This document shows positions 1 to 5,259 of a stretch of DNA of 17,892 nt, one piece after another (position 1 is the first letter of the stretch; every line of letters begins with the position of its first letter). The stretch spans positions 1 through 17,892 of the forward strand of contig DYQV01000019.1 in the NCBI GenBank assembly GCA_020719105.1, read 5' to 3'. A program made the translations under genes and the position numbers. The notes beneath the pieces were generated by a model that had not been told where the DNA came from, did no database searches, and saw only the letters and a program-made list of their open reading frames with translations. This stretch comes from Rikenella microfusus. Lineage in GTDB: Bacteria > Bacteroidota > Bacteroidia > Bacteroidales > SZUA-534.

Positions 1-47
1 CAAAACAATTATTCTGTTTAGAATTATAATTAAAGAGGGCAACTTAT

Positions 48-81
48 AAAAAAAAAGCATTCCAAATGGATGCTTTTTTTT
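48..81. terminator. Intrinsic terminator, probably bidirectional
   Basis: A run of nine A (48-56) leads into a short stem: AGCAT plus CC pairs with GG plus ATGCT, with one bulged T at 61 and the loop AAAT. Eight T follow (74-81). The A and T runs extend the stem and give a U tract in either direction. It most likely ends a gene lying left of the window. No gene is visible in bases 1-47. Confidence 0.7.
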
Positions 82-122
82 GCGGTGCTGTAAAACACGA
101 TAATTATATAAAATACAAGCAT

Positions 123-130
123 TAGCTTTG
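123..130 (+). promoter_or_regulatory. Bacteroidota-type -7 promoter element for ptb-buk
   Basis: TAGCTTTG matches the TAnnTTTG consensus of the Bacteroidota primary sigma factor exactly and lies 34 bp before the ptb ATG, giving a leader of roughly 25-30 nt. No convincing -33 TTG was found about 20 bp upstream, so the call rests on the -7 match and its position just after the upstream terminator. Confidence 0.5.
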
Positions 131-164
131 CATCCATAAAAAGTAATCCATTAAAATAAAATCT

Positions 165-1076
165 ATGAATATTACCAAGTTGGAGCAAATGTATGAGGTG
201 CTACAAGGAACAGTAAAAAAGAAACTAATTGCCGCATGGGCCAACGATTCACATACTATTAGCGCTGTAAGTCAAGCTATTGATTTAGGTATTGTAGAAG
301 GAATATTGGTTGGAGATGGTATTGAAATTGAAAAAGTTTGCAAAGCGGAAAATATCAATAGTAAGAAATTTGAAATTGTTGATTGCAAATCAGATTCCAA
401 AGCAGGCTATTTAGCTGTAAAATTAATAAATGATGGACAGGGTGACATTCTGATGAAAGGTTTGCTCTCAACCGATAAATACATGCGGGCCATTCTTAAT
501 AAAGAAGCCGGTTTATTGCCTCCCAAAGCAGTTCTTAGTCATGTTACCGTAATTGAAAACTCCCACTATCACAAATTGTTGGTGGTTGGTGATGTAGCCA
601 TTATTCCGGAACCCGATTTACAACAAAAAGTAGCTATTGCCAATTACTTAATTCAAACCGCTCAATCGTTGGGCATTGAAAAACCCAGGTTGGCTGTCAT
701 TTCAGCTTCCGAGCAGGTACTTACAGGGTTACCCTCATCGGTAGATGCCAGTATTATTGCCAAAATGGGTGACCGGGGCCAAATAAAAGGTGCTTTTATT
801 GACGGTCCTCTTTCACTGGATGCCAGTATTGACTTAGAATCGGCTCAAATAAAAGGGATTGGTGGCGAAGTTGCCGGTAATGCCGATTGTTTGCTTTTTC
901 CTAATTTAGATGCTGCCAATGTTTTCTATAAAATGAATTCGAAAATGAGTACAGCAGAAATGGGTGCATTTGTAGCCGGTGCAAAGGTTCCATGTGTTCT
1001 TTCATCGCGGGGCGACAGCACAAAAACCAAATTGAATTCCATTGCATTATGCGCTATGTTGGCTTTATCAAAATAA
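165..1076 (+). CDS. ptb: Phosphate butyryltransferase (phosphate acetyl/butyryl transferase family)
   Basis: This enzyme converts butyryl-CoA (or a related acyl-CoA) and phosphate to acyl-phosphate and CoA in the cytoplasm. The 303-residue product has the usual length for Ptb. Family segments are visible at residues 93-117 (GDILMKGLLSTDKYMRAIL onward), 208-223 (KGAFIDGPLSLDASID), 238-256 (GNADCLLFPNLDAANVFYK) and 280-296 (SSRGDSTKTKLNSIALC). The last two are the CoA and phosphate region shared with Pta. The ATG at 165 is a clean start with no good upstream alternative. The gene precedes the kinase by 84 bp on the same strand, the standard ptb-buk order, and no terminator was seen between them. 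The family also includes phosphotransacetylases and enzymes acting on branched-chain acyl-CoA, so the exact acyl chain is uncertain; pairing with a butyrate kinase favours C4 or branched C4-C5 acids. Confidence 0.93.
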   Translation: MNITKLEQMYEVLQGTVKKKLIAAWANDSHTISAVSQAIDLGIVEGILVGDGIEIEKVCKAENINSKKFEIVDCKSDSKAGYLAVKLINDGQGDILMKGLLSTDKYMRAILNKEAGLLPPKAVLSHVTVIENSHYHKLLVVGDVAIIPEPDLQQKVAIANYLIQTAQSLGIEKPRLAVISASEQVLTGLPSSVDASIIAKMGDRGQIKGAFIDGPLSLDASIDLESAQIKGIGGEVAGNADCLLFPNLDAANVFYKMNSKMSTAEMGAFVAGAKVPCVLSSRGDSTKTKLNSIALCAMLALSK

Positions 1077-1160
1077 TAGCTTATCGGAATTTGAAGCACT
1101 ATATTGAAAATATTGAGCTTGAATAATACTTCCACTAGATACAAATAATTTTACAGCCTT

Positions 1161-2237
1161 ATGGAATCAATAAAAATTTTAGCCATAAATCCGGGATCTA
1201 CATCTACAAAGATTGCGGTTTATCATAACGACCGTTCCGTTTTTCTTAAAACCATCAGACATAGTTCCGAAGAATTAGAAAAATTTAATCGGATTACAGA
1301 CCAATTCGAGTTTCGGAAAGAGGTTATAATAAAGGAATTGATGAATGCTGATATTGATGTAGCTAAAATTACCGTAGTTGTTGGTCGTGGGGGCTTGATT
1401 AAACCGGTACATGGGGGCGTTTATGAAGTAAACCAGCAAATGAAAGAAGACCTTGAAAAAGGAATTATGGGTGAACATGCCAGCAACCTTGGTGGATTAA
1501 TTGCACTAAATATTGCCCAAACATTGCCATCAGCAAGGGCCTTTATTGCAGACCCCGTTGTTGTAGATGAATTGCAGGATGTTGCCAGAATATCGGGGCA
1601 TCCTGAGTTTGAGCGGGTATCAATATTTCATGCTTTGAATCAAAAAGCTATTGCCCGGCAATTTGCGAAAAGCCGCGACGCGAATTATGAAGATATGAAT
1701 CTTATTGTAGCTCACCTAGGTGGTGGAATTTCAGTAGGAGCGCATTACCACGGTAAAGTAATTGATGTTAACAATGCCCTGGATGGTGATGGTTCCTTTT
1801 CGCCAGAACGTTCGGGTAGTTTGCCTGCCGGTCAATTGGTTCGCTTGTGCTTTAGCGGCAAATACACTTACAATGATGTAAAAAAAATGTTAACCGGAAA
1901 AGGCGGTTTAATGGCCTATTTTGGCACCAATTCATCGTATGAGATTGAAGTTAAAGCAAAGAATGGCGATGAAAAAGCGATATTAATTCAAGATGCCATG
2001 GCCTACCAAATAGGGAAAGCCATTGGAGAAATGGCCACCGTACTTTATGGTGAAGTTCATGGAATATTAATTACCGGAGGGGTTGCCAACAATAAAGAAA
2101 TTGTAAGTTACATCCGCAATATGGTTGGTTTTATTGCCCCTGTATTTGTATTTCCAGGCGAGGATGAAATGCATTCCCTGGCAATGAATGGATTATTGGT
2201 AATGCACGGCGAAGTAGAGCTTAAAGTGTATAACTAA
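1161..2237 (+). CDS. buk: Butyrate kinase
   Basis: This cytoplasmic enzyme transfers phosphate from butyryl-phosphate to ADP, giving butyrate and ATP, the second step after Ptb. The 358-residue product is typical for Buk and belongs to the ASKHA fold shared with acetate kinase. The three nucleotide-binding signatures are visible: the N-terminal phosphate-1 loop ILAINPGSTSTKIAVY (residues 6-21), the phosphate-2 loop HLGGGISVGAH (185-195) and the adenosine motif GILITGGVANN (301-311). A conserved C-terminal segment, FPGEDEMHSLAMNGLLV, lies at 331-347. The ATG at 1161 directly precedes the phosphate-1 strand, so the start is secure. It ends 36 bp from the convergent dehydrogenase; no strong hairpin lies in that gap. 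A branched-chain carboxylic acid kinase is the main alternative, and sequence reading alone cannot separate the two. Confidence 0.94.
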   Translation: MESIKILAINPGSTSTKIAVYHNDRSVFLKTIRHSSEELEKFNRITDQFEFRKEVIIKELMNADIDVAKITVVVGRGGLIKPVHGGVYEVNQQMKEDLEKGIMGEHASNLGGLIALNIAQTLPSARAFIADPVVVDELQDVARISGHPEFERVSIFHALNQKAIARQFAKSRDANYEDMNLIVAHLGGGISVGAHYHGKVIDVNNALDGDGSFSPERSGSLPAGQLVRLCFSGKYTYNDVKKMLTGKGGLMAYFGTNSSYEIEVKAKNGDEKAILIQDAMAYQIGKAIGEMATVLYGEVHGILITGGVANNKEIVSYIRNMVGFIAPVFVFPGEDEMHSLAMNGLLVMHGEVELKVYN

Positions 2238-2273
2238 AGTTTTTTCTTCAACCCTACAATTACTGTTTTTAAG

Positions 2274-2984
2274 CTATGGCGTTGATTTTGAAACTGGCAA
2301 AATTTTACCGTTAAATATTTTATGTCCTTCCTTAGCAAACTGCCAAATATATTCAGCCATCTCTACTGCCGTTGTCGGTGCTTGATACCCCGGAAAAGCC
2401 TCGGCAAGCATTTCCGTTGATACCGCTCCAAGTGCTAAGCAATTAAACTTAATAGTTGTTTCTTTAAATTCTTCAGCTAGGCATTCAGTAAGCACTGCAA
2501 TGGCTGCTTTACTTGATGCATAACTAGTTAATCCGGAAAATTTAACGCTTCCTTGAAATCCACCCATGCTACTTATGTTAACAATATGGGCAGCTTCCGA
2601 TTTTTGTAAAAGAGGTAAACAAAGCCTAATTAATTCCATTGGACCCAATACATTCACTTTGTACATTTGCTCATTTTCTTCGGGAAGCATTTGTGCAAAT
2701 GGCTTTGCAATAAGATAACCCGCATTATTAATCAAAACATCCAATGAATTCACTTCATTATTTATTGACTTAATAAGATCCCCAAATTTATCAATTTGTG
2801 CTAAATCAAAACCTAAAGGAATAACCTGACTGTTTGGATTAGCTGCTCTGCATTCATTGGCTAATTCATGTGTTTTTTTTTCATTTCTTGAGATAACTAA
2901 TACTTTATTTCCAGAATCTTTAGCTGCCAATTTAGCCAATTCATACCCAATTCCCCTACTGGTTCCTGTAATTAAAACATTCAT
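2274..2984 (-). CDS. Short-chain dehydrogenase/reductase (SDR)
   Basis: This is a 236-residue classical SDR, expected to be an NAD(P)-dependent oxidoreductase with a Rossmann fold. The cofactor loop TGTSRGIG is at residues 6-13, the structural motif NNAG at 86-89, the active-site Asn at 111 (KVNVLG), the catalytic Ser at 138-139 (NISSMGG) and the catalytic pair Tyr155 and Lys159 (YASSK). All four members of the Asn-Ser-Tyr-Lys set are present, so the enzyme should be active. The SRN segment after the second strand (about residue 32) hints at NADP preference, which is an inference. The substrate is unknown: SDRs are too diverse to assign one, and the neighbours give no pathway. It converges on buk and is divergent from the outer-membrane protein gene, from which it is separated by a MITE-like insertion 85 bp upstream of its ATG. 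Confidence 0.9.
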   Translation of the reverse strand: MNVLITGTSRGIGYELAKLAAKDSGNKVLVISRNEKKTHELANECRAANPNSQVIPLGFDLAQIDKFGDLIKSINNEVNSLDVLINNAGYLIAKPFAQMLPEENEQMYKVNVLGPMELIRLCLPLLQKSEAAHIVNISSMGGFQGSVKFSGLTSYASSKAAIAVLTECLAEEFKETTIKFNCLALGAVSTEMLAEAFPGYQAPTTAVEMAEYIWQFAKEGHKIFNGKILPVSKSTP

Positions 2985-3096
2985 AATCTATATTTTTATT
3001 AAGCACACTAATTTTTTTGATTGGCTAATTTACATTATTTTTACTCACAGAATTCTGAAAATGCTATTTGGGTGTACGACAAAATTCCCTTTTTTC

Positions 3097-3118
3097 AAAA
3101 GATTACAAGTAATCTTTT
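3097..3118. repeat. Internal hairpin 1 of the MITE-like element
   Basis: A perfect inverted repeat with 10-bp arms (AAAAGATTAC and its complement) around an AA spacer. It is AT-rich. A T-rich stretch follows on the plus strand, so it could act as a weak terminator for transcripts entering the element, but no gene on that strand ends here. Confidence 0.75.
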
Positions 3119-3123
3119 ATTTT

Positions 3124-3151
3124 ACCCGGATTATTAATGAATAATCCGGGT
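3124..3151. repeat. Internal hairpin 2 of the MITE-like element, dispersed palindrome copy 1
   Basis: A perfect inverted repeat with 12-bp arms (ACCCGGATTATT and its complement) around AATG. The same palindrome recurs at 17785-17808 near the right edge of the window, followed there by partly similar sequence. It is the most stable structure in the intergenic region and the best probe for finding further copies. Confidence 0.85.
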
Positions 3152-3202
3152 TAAAGCAGGAATGCATTTCATCAAATGGGAAAAATGTAGTACACCCTGC
3201 TA

Positions 3203-3236
3203 TTTTGATTGATACAAAGCTAAGTATCTAATATTG
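3203..3236 (+). promoter_or_regulatory. Candidate promoter of the outer-membrane protein gene
   Basis: TTTTG at 3203-3207 (-33 type) is followed after 21 bp by TAATATTG at 3229-3236, which differs from the TAnnTTTG -7 consensus at one base. Transcription would begin near 3243, too close to the ATG at 3247 for a normal leader but about 45 nt before the ATG at 3289. The -33 part overlaps the right copy of the 8-bp target duplication. Confidence 0.4.
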
Positions 3237-3288
3237 TATTCATAAAATGGAAACAGAAAGAAACGATACAACCAATAAAAAATTACTT

Positions 3289-3819
3289 ATGAAATGGCAC
3301 AGATTATTTGTGTTATTGGTGTTTCTACCTAATATAGTATTTTCACAAGGAGCCATTGAAAAGCAAAGTCGCTTGAGCGACAAAGTATTCTTTGGGGGTG
3401 GCTTAGGACTTCAATTTGGTTCCATTACGGCTGTTGATATATCGCCAATGATAGGGTATAAGCCTTATACTAACTGGTTTATTGGAATAAAAGGAAATTA
3501 CCAATACTACAATAATAACACCTATCACCAATCAACACAGATTTATGGAGGTAGTTTATTTACAACCTACATTCTATTCGAAAATGTGGCATTATATGCC
3601 GAATACGAAGCCCTTAGTTTGGAATCGGTCTATTTTGATCCGTCCCAATTGCAATCCAAAAACCAACGGTTTTGGGTCCATACGCCTTTAGTTGGTGGTG
3701 GTTTCGCCCAATCATTGGGACAAAGATCTAAACTACTAATTCTGATACTTTGGAACTTAAACGAAACCTACTATTCTCCCTATTCAAATCCCATAATCAG
3801 GCTTACATATTTTTATTGA
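3289..3819 (+). CDS. Small secreted protein, probable outer-membrane beta-barrel
   Basis: I do not recognise a named family. From the ATG at 3289 the 176-residue product begins with a signal peptide (MKWHRLFVLLVFLPNIVFSQ), with cleavage expected near SQ/G. An in-frame ATG at 3247 adds 14 charged or polar residues ahead of this signal and sits only 10 bp from the candidate -7 element, so I prefer 3289. The mature part is rich in Gly, Tyr, Phe and Thr in alternating patterns (for example FFGGGLGLQFGS and WFIGIKGNYQYYNNNTY) and ends in RLTYFY, an aromatic C-terminus typical of outer-membrane barrels. About eight short strands fit the length. It is flanked by the MITE-like element upstream and 251 bp of noncoding sequence downstream, and appears to be a single-gene unit. 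The barrel call is an inference from composition and ends. Confidence 0.7.
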   Translation: MKWHRLFVLLVFLPNIVFSQGAIEKQSRLSDKVFFGGGLGLQFGSITAVDISPMIGYKPYTNWFIGIKGNYQYYNNNTYHQSTQIYGGSLFTTYILFENVALYAEYEALSLESVYFDPSQLQSKNQRFWVHTPLVGGGFAQSLGQRSKLLILILWNLNETYYSPYSNPIIRLTYFY

Positions 3820-3976
3820 ATTCAAATTTTTTGATGAAAAGTGAAGGCTATATTTGAGTTGTTTTTATTCAAATTAACATAAAATAGGGTTTCTAAATTA
3901 TCTTTAATTTTAACAAAACAATAACAGTTCCTCAGTTGTAAATAACATTCAGAAACAAAATTCTTATTTAGAAATA

Positions 3977-4008
3977 TTTTGAATAACGATTTTTTGAATG
4001 TTACTTTG
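3977..4008 (+). promoter_or_regulatory. Candidate slyD promoter
   Basis: TTTTG at 3977-3981 is followed after 20 bp by TACTTTG at 4002-4008, close to the Bacteroidota -33/-7 pair except that the -7 element has one spacer base instead of two. The leader to the ATG at 4071 would be about 55 nt. The rest of the 251-bp gap (3820-4070) is AT-rich, with no gene or strong hairpin seen. Confidence 0.45.
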
Positions 4009-4070
4009 CGCAGATTTTTGAAAAAGCAAAATAAATTTTCAACTAGTATAAATTAACTATAAATAGTACG

Positions 4071-4613
4071 ATGAACATTGCAAAAGAAAAAATGGTTTCC
4101 GTTATCTACGAGCTTAAGTATGACGATTCCGACGCACAATTAATTGAAAAAGTTGAACAAGACAATCCACTTACCTTTTTATTTGGAAAAGGAAAGATGT
4201 TGGAACACTTTGAAAATAAATTAGAGGGTTTATCAACCGGCGATACCTTTGATTTCAAATTAACGGCTGAACAAGCTTATGGTTCAGTAACCGAACAGGC
4301 TATTGTTGATGTTCCAATGGAGGCTTTTGAAGTGGATGGCAAAGTGGACGAAGGACTAATAACATTGGGAAATACCATTCCCATGATGGATAGCTATGGA
4401 AACAGGTTACACGGTATAGTGATTGAAGTTTCTAATGAATTGGTTAAAATGGATTTCAATCATCCGCTAGCAGGTGAAGCGCTGCATTTTTCAGGTAAAG
4501 TGCTTGAAATACGCGATGCCAAACCCGAAGAATTGGAAGAAAGCTGTGGTACTGGAGGCTGCGGAAGCGATGAAAGTGGAAGCTGCGGAAGCGGTGGATG
4601 CTGCGGTTGTTAA
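4071..4613 (+). CDS. slyD: FKBP-type peptidyl-prolyl cis-trans isomerase, SlyD type
   Basis: This is a cytoplasmic prolyl isomerase and chaperone that in other bacteria also handles metals, notably nickel. The 180-residue product starts with the SlyD-like strand MVSVIYELKYDD (from residue 8). It has the FKBP segment GKGKMLEHFENKLEGLSTGD (about 39-58), EQAYG (67-71), an insert-in-flap region in the middle, and the SlyD hallmark DFNHPLAGEALHFSGKVLEI (about 128-147). There is no signal peptide. The tail carries six cysteines, at 159, 164, 172, 177, 178 and 180, in Gly/Ser-rich sequence, with no histidine; E. coli SlyD has a His- and Cys-rich tail. A cysteine-only tail suggests soft-metal binding (inference). 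The gene appears monocistronic, with its own promoter and a terminator 13 bp after the stop. Confidence 0.93.
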   Translation: MNIAKEKMVSVIYELKYDDSDAQLIEKVEQDNPLTFLFGKGKMLEHFENKLEGLSTGDTFDFKLTAEQAYGSVTEQAIVDVPMEAFEVDGKVDEGLITLGNTIPMMDSYGNRLHGIVIEVSNELVKMDFNHPLAGEALHFSGKVLEIRDAKPEELEESCGTGGCGSDESGSCGSGGCCGC

Positions 4614-4626
4614 CCACATTACCTAT

Positions 4627-4656
4627 AAAAAAACCCGGTTTCACCGGGTTTTTTTT
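4627..4656. terminator. Bidirectional terminator between slyD and the cold-shock gene
   Basis: A 12-bp stem (seven A and CCCGG pairing with CCGGG and seven T) closes the loop TTTCA-type spacer at 4639-4643 and continues into an eighth T. It serves both slyD (+) and the cold-shock gene (-). The stop codon of the minus-strand gene (4655-4657) lies inside the T tract. Confidence 0.88.
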
Positions 4657-4852
4657 ATTTAATAACTTTTACATTTATAGCTGTCGGTCCTTTTTCTCCA
4701 TCTTTTACTTCAAATTCCACACTATTCCCAGGTTGAAGCGATTGTTTTCCGGTCAACCCTGAACGATGCACAAAAATATCTTTTTGCTGCTCATCAACTA
4801 AAAATCCAAAGCCTTTGGTATCGTTGTACCATTTTACCGTACCAGTTTGCAT
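4655..4852 (-). CDS. Cold-shock domain protein (CspA family)
   Basis: A 65-residue single cold-shock domain, the standard size for CspA-type RNA chaperones that bind single-stranded RNA or DNA and melt secondary structure. RNP1-like KGFGFL is at residues 13-18 and RNP2-like IFVHRS at 26-31, with the usual GTVKWYN opening strand at 4-10. The ATG start is unambiguous. It lies 26 bp downstream of the RRM gene on the same strand with no visible promoter between, so the two are probably cotranscribed, and it ends in the bidirectional terminator. Whether this copy is cold-induced cannot be read from the sequence; many family members are constitutive. Confidence 0.95.
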   Translation of the reverse strand: MQTGTVKWYNDTKGFGFLVDEQQKDIFVHRSGLTGKQSLQPGNSVEFEVKDGEKGPTAINVKVIK

Positions 4853-4878
4853 AATTCCCCGGATTAAAAGTCAACCAT

Positions 4879-5124
4879 TTACTCTTTTGGGCGGGCCTGA
4901 TTAACAACTAACTTCCGACCCATAAATTCCGTGCTGTTTAACCCATCAATAGCGGCTTGTCCTTCACCGTCGTTTGGCATTTCAACAAAAGCAAATCCTT
5001 TACTACGACCGGTAGCTTTGTCTTGAACGATTTTAACAGAATCAACTGTGCCAAAATCACCAAATAAATCTTTAAGATTGTTTTCCTGAACCTTGTAATT
5101 AAGGTTTCCTACGTAAATGTTCAT
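4879..5124 (-). CDS. Small RNA-binding protein with one RRM domain
   Basis: An 81-residue protein consisting almost entirely of one RNA recognition motif. RNP2 is IYVGNL at residues 3-8 and RNP1 is KGFAFVEM at 42-49, with the aromatic residues that stack on RNA bases present (Tyr4, Phe44, Phe46). The loop DKATGRSKG and the ending GRKLVVNQARPKE are typical of the glycine-poor bacterial RRM proteins of Bacteroidota and cyanobacteria. It would bind single-stranded RNA in the cytoplasm; target RNAs are unknown. It is the first gene of a likely two-gene unit with the cold-shock protein. A 26-bp palindrome lies in its leader, 30 bp before the ATG. Confidence 0.94.
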   Translation of the reverse strand: MNIYVGNLNYKVQENNLKDLFGDFGTVDSVKIVQDKATGRSKGFAFVEMPNDGEGQAAIDGLNSTEFMGRKLVVNQARPKE

Positions 5125-5154
5125 AATGCTAAATAATAATGTTAGTAACTAAAC

Positions 5155-5180
5155 AATATCTTTTATCATTAAAAGATATT
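5155..5180 (-). promoter_or_regulatory. 26-bp palindrome in the leader of the RRM gene
   Basis: A perfect inverted repeat with 11-bp arms (AATATCTTTTA and its complement) around TCAT, centred about 43 bp before the RRM start codon and just after the candidate -7 element. It could be an RNA hairpin in the 5' leader or a dimeric repressor operator. No T tract follows in the direction of transcription, so it is not an attenuator-type terminator. Confidence 0.65.
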
Positions 5181-5188
5181 ATTTCAAA

Positions 5189-5196
5189 CAAAATTA
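5189..5196 (-). promoter_or_regulatory. Candidate -7 element of the RRM/cold-shock unit
   Basis: Read on the minus strand this is TAATTTTG, an exact TAnnTTTG match, 64 bp from the RRM ATG. No -33 element is clear at the expected distance. Its position directly upstream of the palindrome supports it. Confidence 0.4.
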
Positions 5197-5205
5197 AAAT
5201 AATAA

Positions 5206-5229
5206 TTGGTTTTATACGTTTTTAACCAA
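5206..5229 (-). terminator. Weak candidate terminator of the M3 peptidase gene
   Basis: Inverted arms TTGGTT and AACCAA with a 12-nt loop lie 30 bp after the stop of the M3 peptidase gene, and a T-rich stretch follows on the minus strand. The 6-bp stem is short, so read-through into the RRM gene is possible. Confidence 0.35.
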
Positions 5230-5259
5230 ATATTTTTACTTTCAATCAACCTCAACTTA

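Larger units (their letters stand above)
3070..3197. mobile_element. MITE-like element, 128 bp, with 8-bp target site duplication
   Basis: The ends are exact inverted repeats (GGGTGTAC at 3070-3077, GTACACCC at 3190-3197). Extended to 24 bp (3070-3093 against 3174-3197), they match at 19 positions by hand alignment. The octamer TGCTATTT directly abuts both ends (3062-3069 and 3198-3205) and differs beyond, so it is exactly 8 bp, as expected of a target site duplication. The interior codes for no protein and holds two strong hairpins. Terminal repeats, small size, no coding sequence and a duplicated target fit a miniature inverted-repeat transposable element mobilised in trans. Several transposase families make 8-bp duplications, IS1595 among them, but none can be assigned from these termini alone. 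It lies between the divergent SDR and outer-membrane protein genes. Confidence 0.8.

Noticed and set aside
2857..3144. Plus-strand open frame of 95 codons running from the SDR gene into the MITE-like element
   Set aside because: Most of it is antisense to a well-supported SDR, the rest covers noncoding repeats, and the product has no recognisable pattern.
3062..3205. CRISPR array or leader, because of the repeated palindromes
   Set aside because: There are no regularly spaced identical repeats or spacers, and no cas genes are nearby.
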